Notes under the pieces: generated by a model
What the model was told of the DNA's origin: nothing
Databases searched by the model: none
What the model saw: only the letters and a program-made list of their open reading frames with translations
Assembly: GCF_965223525.1 (NCBI RefSeq)
Contig: NZ_CBDCWX010000005.1
Location: 372,001 to 436,000, forward strand
Direction of reading: 5' to 3'
Source: Leptofilum sp965223525
Lineage (GTDB): Bacteria; Chloroflexota; Anaerolineae; Promineifilales; Promineifilaceae
Length of the DNA: 64,000 bases
Shown here: positions 7,816 through 16,527 of the stretch, piece after piece
How positions within the stretch are numbered: the first letter of the stretch is position 1
How the letters are laid out: every line of letters starts with the position of its first letter
Made by a program: the position numbers and the translations under genes

Positions 7816-9027
7816 TTACGGCTCAGTTTCCAGGGCGGCGCGGCGGCACTCTACCAGCCCCTGCTGGGCAACATCGGCGTATACGACGCTGACTTCGGCG
7901 GCTTGCTGGAAGTAAGGTTCCGCTAAAGGACAGTTTTGGGTACCCTGGCGCAAATAGGCATCCGCTAGCAAATAAAAGAAGCGAGCATTCAGTTCAGTAG
8001 GCTCTCCGTACAGTTCCACCGCCCGGCTAAACTCTTCAATGGCTTGTTCAAATTTGTTCAGGCGCACGTAAGCTTCACCTAAACGGCCGTGTGCCCGCGC
8101 CACATCCGGGTCCAGGGCAATTGCTTGCAGGCCATTTTCTTCTGCCAGATTGTCTTGCCCCAGTTGGAGGTACATGTGTGCCAGCCCATCGTACCCGGCG
8201 GCAAAGTTGGGGTCTATGGCAACGGCTTCCTGGAAACTCAAAATCGCTTCAGACACATTCCCATCGCCAAAAAAATTGTAGCCCAGCTCATAATAAAGCT
8301 CCGGCAATCGCTCTGCCTGCAACCCTAGCTGGAACTGCTCGCGTGCGGCCGTATAAAATCCCTGATTTGTCAACACAATACCCAGGTAGAGGCGTGCCAG
8401 GGGATTATCTGGTTCAATGGTTGTCGCTTCTTCGGCTCTAAATTGGGCATCCTGGTACAGTTCCGGCTCAAATTGCAAAACCAGCCCAGCGGCCGAGTAA
8501 GCATACGCCGTGGCATTGTCTGGATTAATGCTGATGGCGGTTTCGGCAGCGCGGTAAGCCTGGGCAAATTGCAAATCGGCTGCGGTAGGATCACCTGAAT
8601 TGCTAAGTCTTTCTCCATTGGCAATGTAAGCTGAGGCAACGGCCGTCCAGATGCGATCATTTTCTGGAGCGAGAACGGCCGCTTCCTCTGCCCGTGTTAA
8701 CGCTTCTTCTGCATTCCGCAACTTGATGAGCAGGTCAATATAGCGGATATAAATTTCTGGCTTGGTGGCATCAAGCTGAACCGCTTGGGCATAATAGCCT
8801 GCAGCTTCTTCCCATGCACCTTCCCGCTCGGCGATGTCTGCTAGCAAAGCGTACTCAGTAGCCGAGCGCGTTGGTTCTGGCGTGGGCGTGGGCACAATCA
8901 CATCCCGCACCTCTTCCGCATTTTGGATCACAAAAATCCCTAACCCAATGCCTACCAGGATAAAAATCACCAGCAGACAAGAAGGGCCACGACGCGGATA
9001 TGGGGGGTCTCGACGTTCAATAATCAT
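7816..9027 (-). CDS. membrane-anchored TPR protein
   Basis: A 403-residue protein. Residues 1-16 are charged and proline-rich, 17-35 form one transmembrane helix (CLLVIFILVGIGLGIFVI), followed by a PTPTPEPT linker and then about eight TPR units across residues 60-390 (for example GAWEEAAGYYAQAVQLDATKP and FEQAIEEFSRAVEL). It should have a type II topology with the TPR domain outside the membrane. Its role is presumably scaffolding; no catalytic motif is visible. It starts 36 bases downstream of a terminator hairpin and is probably monocistronic. Confidence 0.82.
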   Translation of the reverse strand: MIIERRDPPYPRRGPSCLLVIFILVGIGLGIFVIQNAEEVRDVIVPTPTPEPTRSATEYALLADIAEREGAWEEAAGYYAQAVQLDATKPEIYIRYIDLLIKLRNAEEALTRAEEAAVLAPENDRIWTAVASAYIANGERLSNSGDPTAADLQFAQAYRAAETAISINPDNATAYAYSAAGLVLQFEPELYQDAQFRAEEATTIEPDNPLARLYLGIVLTNQGFYTAAREQFQLGLQAERLPELYYELGYNFFGDGNVSEAILSFQEAVAIDPNFAAGYDGLAHMYLQLGQDNLAEENGLQAIALDPDVARAHGRLGEAYVRLNKFEQAIEEFSRAVELYGEPTELNARFFYLLADAYLRQGTQNCPLAEPYFQQAAEVSVVYADVAQQGLVECRRAALETEP

Positions 9028-9057
9028 GCAAAAAATATAGCCAGTTCTACAGAATGA

Positions 9058-9084
9058 TAAAACAGCCGACTTATCTGTCGGCTG
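9058..9084 (-). terminator. rho-independent terminator of the 9230 glycosyltransferase gene
   Basis: On the minus strand, CAGCCGAC pairs with GTCGGCTG across a 6-base loop and is followed by TTTTAT. It is a perfect 8-bp GC-rich stem. Confidence 0.8.
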
Positions 9085-9162
9085 CGTGTTTGCGATCTTA
9101 ACATGGCTTTGGGAAGCGTCAAGAGAGGGAAGGCGGTTCTTGCTTATTTTTAATGGTGGTTT

Positions 9163-9246
9163 CCAGTAAACAGTTATCAGTAGGTCAGTGGTCAGTATTC
9201 AGGACGGGTCGCTGATTACTGAATACTGTTTACCGATTACCGTTCA
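9163..9246. repeat. dispersed TAATCAGT/TTTACTG tract overlapping a gene end
   Basis: The tract is built of CAGTAAACAG, CAGTGGTCAG, GATTACTGAATACTG and ACCGATTACCG words. It overlaps the last codons and stop of the glycosyltransferase gene (VNGNR-stop is encoded by the repeat). Confidence 0.7.
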
Positions 9247-10201
9247 CCAACTCACGGTGCCGCAAGCGCCAGAGCAAACCAACCGGATAGCCAATCATTT
9301 TGGCCACATCCCCCACCAAGCGAATGATGGGAATGAGGGCAAAGGCACGCAGGCGAGAGGGTGGCCGCCAGCCCCAGGTGTTGCTCCAGAGGCGCTGGGC
9401 CGGTTTTTGGCAGTAGACGCCGCTGCCCAGCAACAGCAGCACCCAGCCGGGCCACTTCTCGCGCCAGATTAGGCGCAAAATGTAAGGCAATCCAACCAGA
9501 TAGGTGAAGTAGCGTACCAGATGTCGTTTGGGCCACAGGTTGGCTTTGCCATCGCCGCGAGCGTAGTGGTAATACTGCTTGAAATAACCGGTGAGATCGC
9601 TACGAGGGCGGAAGTAGGCAACGGCCGTATCCACAAAAGGAAATGCACCATACTGCTCCCGCAGGGCAAAGTCAAACACCAAATCTTCACTGTAATCTAG
9701 CCATTCCGGGTAGCCCCCCACCGCTTCCCAGGCAGACTTGAGAAAAGCGACAGAGCGGCTGGAGGGAAGGAATTTTTCTGGCACGATGTCGCGGCGGGTG
9801 GGCAACACGGTTGAGCCCATCACCACTTCGAAATCGGTATATGGGTCTGGCTCGAACCAGCCGCTGGTAACGGCCGTTTCTCCGGCCACAATTGGCCGTA
9901 CCAGTTCCTCTAACCAGTAAGGGGCCAGCACCACACCGGCATCGGTGGCGGCAATAATGGGGCCAGCAGCAGCGGCGATCGCAATATTACGCCCCTGGCT
10001 GATGTTGCTGCCGGGTGCTACCAAAATATTGAGCGGCAGCCACGTTTTGTATTCCGTTAATATTTCCAGGGTGTCGTCTGTAGAACCACCATCGCAAATG
10101 ACCAACTCATCTGGCGGCTGGCTTTGTTGAATGAGCGAATCGAGCAACGGCCGTATCGCTTCCCCTTCATTTTTAACTGTGACAATCACCGAAACTTTCA
10201 T
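9230..10201 (-). CDS. family 2 glycosyltransferase
   Basis: A 323-residue GT-A fold enzyme. The start at MKVSVIVTVKNEG (AAGGA 8 bases upstream) is preferred to the open frame 51 bases longer. The nucleotide-sugar site is seen as ICDGGSTDDT (about residues 36-45), and the metal-binding D-x-D position as ATDAGV near 90. The C-terminal third has a basic, aromatic stretch with one or two hydrophobic helices (YILRLIW, WVLLLLGSGVY), suggesting membrane association. It probably transfers a sugar to a lipid or polysaccharide; donor and acceptor cannot be read. The last codons come from a dispersed repeat. It is divergent from another GT2 gene at 10414. Confidence 0.85.
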   Translation of the reverse strand: MKVSVIVTVKNEGEAIRPLLDSLIQQSQPPDELVICDGGSTDDTLEILTEYKTWLPLNILVAPGSNISQGRNIAIAAAAGPIIAATDAGVVLAPYWLEELVRPIVAGETAVTSGWFEPDPYTDFEVVMGSTVLPTRRDIVPEKFLPSSRSVAFLKSAWEAVGGYPEWLDYSEDLVFDFALREQYGAFPFVDTAVAYFRPRSDLTGYFKQYYHYARGDGKANLWPKRHLVRYFTYLVGLPYILRLIWREKWPGWVLLLLGSGVYCQKPAQRLWSNTWGWRPPSRLRAFALIPIIRLVGDVAKMIGYPVGLLWRLRHRELVNGNR

Positions 10202-10413
10202 CAATGGGTTCCTTAGGGATTTGTTTCCAGGGCACAATTTGTTTGCAACCAAATCCCTTGTGGCGATATGCTATAATCCCGCCCTGACATGAACATGAAG
10301 TTGGTTGCTTTATGACCTACTTTAACAATAACCCCCAAAAAGCAAGCTGGTTGCACACGATGTAGCAACTGGTACCGGGGTACTACCTACCCAGATCGTT
10401 TGGAAGAGTGACA

Positions 10414-11403
10414 ATGACAGATTTAGATTTATCCATTGTGGTTCCTGTTTATAACGAAGAAGAGAATTTACGAGAATTGTTAGCCGAAATTACGGCCGCG
10501 CTCAAAGAGGAGCCAATCCGCTACGAGGTGATTTTTATTGATGATGGCAGCAGCGACAGCAGTTTTACTGTGCTGGAACAGTTGCACCAAGCAGACGATC
10601 GCGTCATCGGCATTCAATTTCGGCGTAATCATGGGCAAACGGCCGCTTTTGCCGCCGGGTTTGAGCAGGCCAAAGGTCGCTACATCCTCACGATGGATGC
10701 CGACCGCCAAAACGACCCCGCCGACATCCCCGCCATGATTAAGAAGCTGGAAGAAGGATACGATGTGGTGAACGGCTGGCGCGAAAATCGCCAAGATGCG
10801 TTTTTGATGCGGAAGCTGCCCTCCTTCATTGCCAACCGCCTCATTGCCCGGCTCAGTGATGTGCCGCTGCGCGACCGGGGCTGCTCACTCCGCATCTTCC
10901 GCGCCGAGGTCACAGAAGAGCTAAAGCTGTACGGCGAACTCCATCGCTTCATCCCGGAAATGGTCAGTTTTGCTGGCTTCAGCATGGCAGAAGTCCCCGT
11001 GAATCATCGCCCCCGCGTGGCAGGCACCTCCAAATACGGCATCTCGCGCACCTTTCGCGTCATTGTAGATTTGATGACCGTTCTCTTTTTACGCAAATAT
11101 AGCGACCGGCCCATGCACTTGTTTGGCATGTTGGGGACATTATTCGGTGGGTTAGGCACCCTGCTTGGTGTCTACCTTGTCTGGCTCAAAATTTGGGCAG
11201 GTATTCAGGATAACCGATTTTGGGATGGATTTAGAGAGTTTCAAATTGGGGAACGGCCGTTGCTCCTGTTAGCCGTTTTGCTAGTCATTCTGGGAGTGCA
11301 GTTCCTAGTAATGGGCCTCATCGCCGAGCTAATCGTGCGTACTTACTACGAGTCGCAAAACAAAACCGTCTACTACATCCGCAAAGTCGTCGGCGGCAAA
11401 TAA
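10414..11403 (+). CDS. polyprenyl-phosphate glycosyltransferase (DPM1/GtrB-like GT2)
   Basis: A 329-residue enzyme that would load a sugar from a nucleotide donor onto a polyprenyl phosphate at the inner membrane face. GT2 motifs run LSIVVPVYNEEENL (residues 5-18), FIDDGSSD, FRRNHGQTAAFAAG, the D-x-D as MDADRQNDP, and GCSLRIFR. Two C-terminal membrane helices (about 240-262 and 282-305) match the GtrB/DPM-like subclass. ATG 10414 has GGAAGAG 5 bases upstream; an upstream GTG two codons earlier is less likely. Divergent from the 9230 GT2 gene, so the two may serve one glycan pathway (inference). Confidence 0.9.
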   Translation: MTDLDLSIVVPVYNEEENLRELLAEITAALKEEPIRYEVIFIDDGSSDSSFTVLEQLHQADDRVIGIQFRRNHGQTAAFAAGFEQAKGRYILTMDADRQNDPADIPAMIKKLEEGYDVVNGWRENRQDAFLMRKLPSFIANRLIARLSDVPLRDRGCSLRIFRAEVTEELKLYGELHRFIPEMVSFAGFSMAEVPVNHRPRVAGTSKYGISRTFRVIVDLMTVLFLRKYSDRPMHLFGMLGTLFGGLGTLLGVYLVWLKIWAGIQDNRFWDGFREFQIGERPLLLLAVLLVILGVQFLVMGLIAELIVRTYYESQNKTVYYIRKVVGGK

Positions 11404-11453
11404 CTATCATTAGCCACAGAGGAAAAAGAGTTTTCAGAGTAAATAGCCATCAC

Positions 11454-11547
11454 CTCGGCTGCGGTCGGCGTCTCGCCGTACCGCTTACTATTTCATGCTG
11501 AATCTATGTAAATTGGGGCTAAATGGTGTGGGAAACGGCCGTTTTCC
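11454..11547. repeat. direct repeat copy A flanking the AT-rich lipoprotein gene
   Basis: About 72 bp starting CTCGGCTGCGGTCGGCG and running to GGGGCTAAATG are repeated at 13007 with only two differences. Both copies then continue into GGGAAACGGCCGTTT. The rest of 11404-11662 holds no gene. Confidence 0.9.
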
Positions 11548-11662
11548 ATCCAAACTGCCCCGTTCCCCCACATTCCAGCTAGGCAAAGAAAGTGGCAAGG
11601 CGGGTTGTCTGCTACAGCACACTAAGAAGACTCGCCCCGAGCAAGGGGTGAAGGGCTAGAGT

Positions 11663-12979
11663 TTACTCTGGACTTGAAATTACAACTTCATTCCAAACAC
11701 CCGATGCTATGTCATCGGTGTAGCGATAAAAATACTCTATGTTACGTTCGCTAAGTTTTACACTAGAGGCCACAATGTACCCTAACCCTGCGCCTTCATA
11801 CAGCCATACAGGAGCCCTCGTCATAGAGACTGATAAAAGAGAGTCCTCATGCAAAAGAGAGATTGTTTGCGACTTCAAATCGAGTAAATAAATGCCGCTC
11901 CTATCTGATATTTCTGCATTGAATGCGACCATTTCAGAATCAGGTGACCAAGAATAGTATCCCGTGTAAGTATATGGAAAAGAAATTATCTCTGTATCCC
12001 ACCCACCAGTCTCGCTCATTTGACTGACGCCAATTTGTCTTGTTAGCTCGAAGCCTGTTGAGTCGTACTCATTTACCTGATAAACAATCTTTTGCCCATC
12101 GGGCGAAAACACTGGATTGTAAGCACACATTGTCGGTGGAGAGACAGGCGTTTCCATGCCTATGTCGAAATCGTAAACCATTACTTGACGATACCATGCT
12201 TCATCAGTAACAACATAGACGATTTGGTTTCCTGTTGGTGACCAACTTGCAGACCAGTATGAAAGAGATGGATTGGAAAGACGCTCATAAAAATGGTCAA
12301 CTTCTTTCGTTTCTGGGTCAAATAAGAAGAGCTTTTGGCCAGTGAAGGTATCGTCCTCAATAGAATATCTAGACCCTTGCATCAATACTAATCTTTGCGT
12401 ATTTGACCAACTGAAGTTTGTATTTGTTTGAGGAAAAAACTCTGTGTCACCAATTGTCTGGTTCAATGGAACAAACATGCTGCTCCACCCCGTGCCAGCA
12501 GAGTGTAAAGCTAATCCAATGTAACGACGATCCCCATCCACATATTTTCTTATAATAAGTTCTGCTCTGTGGATTAGGTTGCTATCTAATTCGATAGCCT
12601 CTGTGCGTAGTAGCTCACCCGTTTCAAGCGATAAAAAGCTCAGTTTCAAAGATCTTGTTTTTGTATGCACATATGTAATTTCATTATTTTTTTCTGCAAT
12701 GATAAAAGATGACCTGCCACCAAGTCTTGTTCGTACGTTTTCAATATCACATGGGGGTGGGGGGATAGTCTCAAATTCCTCCTCAATTTCGCTGTCAGGC
12801 GTATCTTCGATAGGTCTTGTATTTGAATCGCTCGCTGCTGCACTTGCTAATGGCTGATTTGTTGAAGTTGCTTGTACAGAAACGTTTTCAGCAACTCCGT
12901 TTTCTACACGACAAGCGACAAACAATAGCGCATATGCAAATAAAATAATATTAAACTGCGTAGAAGTTAATTTGTTCAT
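11663..12979 (-). CDS. secreted lipoprotein with TolB-like beta-propeller repeats
   Basis: A 438-residue protein. The signal sequence ends FVAC, with C23 as the probable lipidation site; a low-complexity polar stretch follows to about residue 60. Beta-propeller blades of the TolB/WD type are visible: SWSPTGNQIVYVV, PVFSPDGQKIVYQV and YSWSPDSEMVAFN. ATG 12979 is preferred to an in-frame TTG five codons upstream. The gene is clearly richer in A+T than its neighbours, has no ACGGCCGT site, and is bracketed by near-identical direct repeats, so it looks imported. It is probably a surface binding or sensing lipoprotein; no enzyme signature is visible. Confidence 0.75.
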   Translation of the reverse strand: MNKLTSTQFNIILFAYALLFVACRVENGVAENVSVQATSTNQPLASAAASDSNTRPIEDTPDSEIEEEFETIPPPPCDIENVRTRLGGRSSFIIAEKNNEITYVHTKTRSLKLSFLSLETGELLRTEAIELDSNLIHRAELIIRKYVDGDRRYIGLALHSAGTGWSSMFVPLNQTIGDTEFFPQTNTNFSWSNTQRLVLMQGSRYSIEDDTFTGQKLFLFDPETKEVDHFYERLSNPSLSYWSASWSPTGNQIVYVVTDEAWYRQVMVYDFDIGMETPVSPPTMCAYNPVFSPDGQKIVYQVNEYDSTGFELTRQIGVSQMSETGGWDTEIISFPYTYTGYYSWSPDSEMVAFNAEISDRSGIYLLDLKSQTISLLHEDSLLSVSMTRAPVWLYEGAGLGYIVASSVKLSERNIEYFYRYTDDIASGVWNEVVISSPE

Positions 12980-13006
12980 ATTACAAATTTCCAATTAGTA
13001 GATTGG

Positions 13007-13100
13007 CTCGGCTGCGGTCGGCGTCCCGCCGCACCGCTTACTATTTCATGCTGAATCTATGTAAATTGGGGCTAAATGTTGGGGGAAACGGCCGTTTCTC
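13007..13100. repeat. direct repeat copy B flanking the AT-rich lipoprotein gene
   Basis: It is the partner of the copy at 11454, in the same orientation, 1553 bp away. Differences are one T/C and one T/C in the first 35 bases. It lies just upstream of the lipoprotein start and ends in an ACGGCCGT palindrome flanked by GGGGG and CTCCC. Confidence 0.9.
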
Positions 13101-13141
13101 CCAAACAATCGACGCTCCTCAGCACAAGCCTGTGGCAAAAA

Positions 13142-14104
13142 TTAGGGCAGTGCAGCAACAAAATCGAGGATGAGTTGCTGTACACGTTCGGTGTCATTGG
13201 GTGCCAAAATGTCCCCGGCCAGCACGTGGCTACCCTCATCTTGTGCATCGGTAATTGGAGCAATTTCTTTTGACGCTACGCCAATTTGGGCAAAGATCTC
13301 CTCTGTTTTAGCGGGACTAACCACCGTGTCGTTGGGCGAATAAATCACCAGCACCGGGCTTTGAATACCCGCTAAATCAGCACGGCGCGTGAGCTTGACC
13401 AACCCCATCATTGGCAAAATGGCGCGGGTGGGATAGCTTTCGGTCCAATATTGAGCGTGCCCTTCATTGGCAGGCTCCCAACTGCGCTCCGAGCCAATAA
13501 CGAGGTTGACAATTTGCTCCGCCCAAGGCCAGGTTAGAATCTCTGAAGTCGGGTCGGTGGGGCCAAAGTTTGGCGAGATGAGGACGGTGGCCAGCAAATT
13601 GTCGGTGTTCGGTTGCGCGGCTAGCCAGGTCGCGGCCGTTCCACCCGTCGAGACGCCAATCACAATCACTTTTTCACCCAGCCGCTGCCCAATTTGGTAT
13701 GCTTCCCAGGTGTCGTTGAGCCAATCATTCACAGTTGCTTCGGCCATCGCTTCGCCAGAACGGCCGTGTCCGGTAAACCGCGTATAAAACAAATTCGCCC
13801 CCAACTCTGCCACCACATTGTCCGACAACGGTGCAGTCTCCTGCCGGGTCGCGGAAAAACCATGCAGGTACACAGCTGAAATTTCTGTTTTCTGCCCCGG
13901 CTCACCCGCCCAAATGATCGTTTTTTCGGCATTAGGCACAATGTCGCTAAACTGCGCTTCGGACTCGGCCAGATAGCTATCCAAATCGTCTGGCAAATTA
14001 ACCGGCGCGAGTTCAGTATCCACAACCACACGCGGCCCAGCCAGAAAAACAATGACCAATAACAAAATGATGACTAGGGGAATCCACACAATTTTTCTCT
14101 TCAT
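13142..14104 (-). CDS. membrane-anchored alpha/beta hydrolase
   Basis: A 320-residue protein with an N-terminal membrane helix (residues 5-23) and an extracytoplasmic hydrolase fold. The nucleophile elbow is GVSTGG (Ser152), the oxyanion region YLHGFSATRQE, the acid IYSPNDTVVS and the catalytic His in GSHVLAG, giving a complete triad. FTGHGRSG is typical of the lysophospholipase/esterase branch. The start MKRKIVW has GAAGGA a few bases upstream; the open frame eight codons longer lacks support. The substrate is unknown, plausibly a lipid or ester outside the cell. It starts close to a palindromic repeat at 14181. Confidence 0.82.
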   Translation of the reverse strand: MKRKIVWIPLVIILLLVIVFLAGPRVVVDTELAPVNLPDDLDSYLAESEAQFSDIVPNAEKTIIWAGEPGQKTEISAVYLHGFSATRQETAPLSDNVVAELGANLFYTRFTGHGRSGEAMAEATVNDWLNDTWEAYQIGQRLGEKVIVIGVSTGGTAATWLAAQPNTDNLLATVLISPNFGPTDPTSEILTWPWAEQIVNLVIGSERSWEPANEGHAQYWTESYPTRAILPMMGLVKLTRRADLAGIQSPVLVIYSPNDTVVSPAKTEEIFAQIGVASKEIAPITDAQDEGSHVLAGDILAPNDTERVQQLILDFVAALP

Positions 14105-14180
14105 TTTTCCTTCGCTTGTTTTAAGCAAATCACAAGAAGATTTTTAAAATAAGCGAACCTTCTTTGTTGTGATTTGCTCA

Positions 14181-14235
14181 AGTAAAAGCAGGAGAAGTGG
14201 CTCTTCTTATTTTCAAAAACTTTCCCGCTTTTACA
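14181..14235. repeat. dispersed AGTAAAAGC-GGAGAA palindromic repeat, copy 1
   Basis: AGTAAAAGCAGGAGAAGTGGCTCTTCTTA then a short variable part and TTTCCCGCTTTTACA; the outer arms pair (one mismatch). The second copy, 49269-49323, is nearly identical. REP-like in size and shape. Confidence 0.75.
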
Positions 14236-14351
14236 TATGGGTTTGGCAAATTTTAGCATAGAAATTGTTGGAGAACGGCCGTACCCACCCAAATTCGCCC
14301 AATCCCCACTTTCATGCTATGAATTGAGCCACTAAAACAAAGGAGCAGAAA

Positions 14352-15098
14352 ATGATTCCAATTGGTGATGACAATTACGGCCGTACCACCACCCCCTACG
14401 TCAACTACATTTTGATCGCCCTCAACCTTCTCGTTTTCATCGTTTTTCAGGGCGCAGGCAACAATTTGGAGTTCACTTACGCCTTCTCCACCGTGCCGCA
14501 AGAAATTATTTCTGGCGAAGATTTGGTTACAGAAAACCAAGTTTACATTGAATCGACCACCGGGCAGCAGTTCATCATCCCCGGCTTGCAGCCGACGCCG
14601 ATTTCCGTCTATATGACCTTGCTTACCGCCATGTTTATGCACGGCGGCTGGGCACACATCGGTGGCAACATGCTCTACCTGTGGATATTTGGGGATAATT
14701 TGGAGGATCGGTTGGGACACGGCCGTTTCCTAGCCTTCTACTTACTCACTGGTCTGTTGGCTTCCCTCTCGCACGTCGCCGCCTCTGTGCTGCTCGGCGA
14801 CAATTTGCTCATCCCCAGCCTGGGGGCTTCCGGGGCAATCGCGGGCGTGTTGGGTGGCTACCTGCTGCTCTTCCCGCGCAACCGCGTGCGGGTCATCATG
14901 GTGCGAGTGGTAACGCAGGTGCGCGCCATTTTTGCGGTGGGGCTTTGGTTTGTCTTGCAGCTGGTCGGCGGATTGGGCAGCGTCACTGGCGGCAGCGACG
15001 GCGTCGCCTACGCCGCCCACATCGGCGGCTTCATCGCTGGCCTGGCCCTCATCAAACTATTTGATGCAGGTCGATCTGCTCAATATGATTTTACATAA
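14352..15098 (+). CDS. rhomboid family intramembrane serine protease
   Basis: A 248-residue, six-helix rhomboid that cleaves membrane-spanning substrates. Hallmarks: HGGWAHIGGNMLYLWIFG (loop 1 and helix 2 His/Asn), GASGAIAG with the catalytic Ser160 in helix 4, and YAAHIGGFIAG with the catalytic His223 in helix 6. AAAGGAG is 6 bases before the ATG. A longer than usual L1 region (about residues 35-80) carries a polar extracytoplasmic insert. It is divergent from the hydrolase gene and appears monocistronic. Confidence 0.95.
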   Translation: MIPIGDDNYGRTTTPYVNYILIALNLLVFIVFQGAGNNLEFTYAFSTVPQEIISGEDLVTENQVYIESTTGQQFIIPGLQPTPISVYMTLLTAMFMHGGWAHIGGNMLYLWIFGDNLEDRLGHGRFLAFYLLTGLLASLSHVAASVLLGDNLLIPSLGASGAIAGVLGGYLLLFPRNRVRVIMVRVVTQVRAIFAVGLWFVLQLVGGLGSVTGGSDGVAYAAHIGGFIAGLALIKLFDAGRSAQYDFT

Positions 15099-15218
15099 AA
15101 TCGCATCTTTACCCGTGCCAGCGGGAATGTTACAATGTAGTTCATTACATAACATTTGCCAACGTCGTACTCAATAGTTATCAACCACTGATGGCATCAC
15201 CTCAGGAAGTAATTATGT

Positions 15219-15254
15219 AATTGGGTAATTACCTAGTTACTCAATTACCCAATT
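15219..15254. repeat. perfect 12-bp inverted repeat upstream of the ATPase gene
   Basis: AATTGGGTAATT and AATTACCCAATT are separated by 12 bases (ACCTAGTTACTC). It lies 45 bases before the ATPase start and could be an operator, a leader hairpin or a copy of a dispersed repeat. Confidence 0.6.
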
Positions 15255-15298
15255 GCAAAAAAACAAACAGGTGATTGCCACGAAAATTGCAGAAGTAT

Positions 15299-16399
15299 AT
15301 GAGCAATATTTACAACCCCGCCCTGTTTGTTAACCAGGAACGCAAATTTCTGGGCTTTCAAAAACTGCTGCGGCCAGAAACACGCCAAGCGGTGATGCTA
15401 ATTCAGGCTACCAAAGATATGGGCAAAACGTGGCTGGCCGGACGGATGCAGGATCATTGTATGGAAACAACAGTCAACCTACCCGCTGTCTACATTGATT
15501 TTCGCAATCCCAAGCAAGACCACCACGACTTTTTGGGGCTTATCCGCCTCATCCGGCAGCAGCTAGACCAGCCCGCTTACTTCAACCAGCTCAACGAAAT
15601 CATCAACAGCCACAGCGATGCCCCAGTCGGTGCAATGTCTGGCCTCGGCCTCTTGCGGCAAAACATTGTTGCCAGCTTCAATCTAGATGAAATTCGCACC
15701 ATCTGTCTGGACATTGGCATCAACTACGAAGAATTGAGCGGTGAAACGCTCTCGGCACGGGCGGTTTCCCTGGTGGCGTACTGCCAGCGTCGGCAACTAC
15801 TCACGGCGCTCATCACCCGCTGCGCCGAGCTGCGAACCCGCCTCAACTGGTGGGACGGCCTGGATGCCTACCGACCAGATGCGCCAGAGGCCGCTCAGCC
15901 CAGCGACGACGCCATCACTGAAGACAGCATGGGCATCCTGCGTACCGACAGTGCCGCCGACCAAACCCGCATCGAGCGGCAAATTAATGACGCCTTTTTT
16001 ACTGCCCTGGCCGAATTGCTAGTGGATCGCGCCCCGGTGGTTTTGCTCATTGACTCCTACGAAGCGGTTAAGCCGGACGCTGATCGCTGGCTGCGGCAGG
16101 AGCTACTCCCCCGGCTGCGCGATAGCCAGTTAAGCGATCTGGTCATCATCATCACCGGGCGGCAAACGCCAGACCTGAGTGACCTGAATATGAGCAGCTT
16201 GTTGGTAAAAACCCAGTTAGAGCCATTTGATGAAGCCATTGTGCGAGAATATTTCGAGGAAAAGCGCAAAGTTGAGCTGGGGCTGGATTGGCGCACCATT
16301 TTGGTAACCAGCGGCGGCGTACCCGGCGCGTTGGCCATGATGGCCGACCACGCCATGGCCACTACTAGCGCCGACGACGACTTCTTTAATGATCTTTAG
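15299..16399 (+). CDS. STAND-like P-loop ATPase with an inserted helical adaptor-like domain
   Basis: A 366-residue protein. Residues 1-45 end in an atypical Walker A, ATKDMGKT (37-44). Walker B is VVLLIDSYE near 247, followed by LVIIITGRQTPD, a sensor 1-like strand, and TSGGVPGALAMMAD, the GxP helix seen in STAND and AAA+ proteins. Between the two motifs, about residues 115-187, sits a compact all-helical segment with FNLDEIRTICLDIGINYEEL and LVAYCQRR, resembling the effector-associated or death-fold-like adaptor domains of bacterial conflict systems. ATG 15299 is preferred to an upstream TTG. There is no winged helix or repeat arm; those appear in the next gene. Specificity is unknown. Confidence 0.72.
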   Translation: MSNIYNPALFVNQERKFLGFQKLLRPETRQAVMLIQATKDMGKTWLAGRMQDHCMETTVNLPAVYIDFRNPKQDHHDFLGLIRLIRQQLDQPAYFNQLNEIINSHSDAPVGAMSGLGLLRQNIVASFNLDEIRTICLDIGINYEELSGETLSARAVSLVAYCQRRQLLTALITRCAELRTRLNWWDGLDAYRPDAPEAAQPSDDAITEDSMGILRTDSAADQTRIERQINDAFFTALAELLVDRAPVVLLIDSYEAVKPDADRWLRQELLPRLRDSQLSDLVIIITGRQTPDLSDLNMSSLLVKTQLEPFDEAIVREYFEEKRKVELGLDWRTILVTSGGVPGALAMMADHAMATTSADDDFFNDL

Positions 16400-16407
16400 C
16401 CTTCTAC

Positions 16408-16504
16408 AAACCTGACAGGTTTTCTAAGCTAATTAGCCACAACGCTACTTCGAAGAGCTTCTCTATCTAATTATTTAAGTATCTTCGTAAACCTGTCAGG
16501 TTTT
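16408..16504. repeat. paired AAACCTGWCAGGTTT palindromes between the two STAND-like genes
   Basis: AAACCTGACAGGTTT (16408-16422) and AAACCTGTCAGGTTT (16489-16503) are near-identical palindromes 66 bases apart in the 128-bp spacer. Each can fold alone or pair with the other. Confidence 0.75.
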
Positions 16505-16527
16505 AAGTTTAAGCGCAAAAAAAATTC

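Noticed and set aside
10202..10413. Possible riboswitch in the spacer between the two glycosyltransferase genes (GGTACCGGGGTACTACC)
   Set aside because: The short self-complementary stretch does not fit any riboswitch core I know, and nothing pairs over longer distance.
14253..14720. 155-codon minus-strand frame overlapping the rhomboid gene
   Set aside because: It lies opposite the rhomboid coding sequence, which has full catalytic motifs; composition is that of an antisense shadow.
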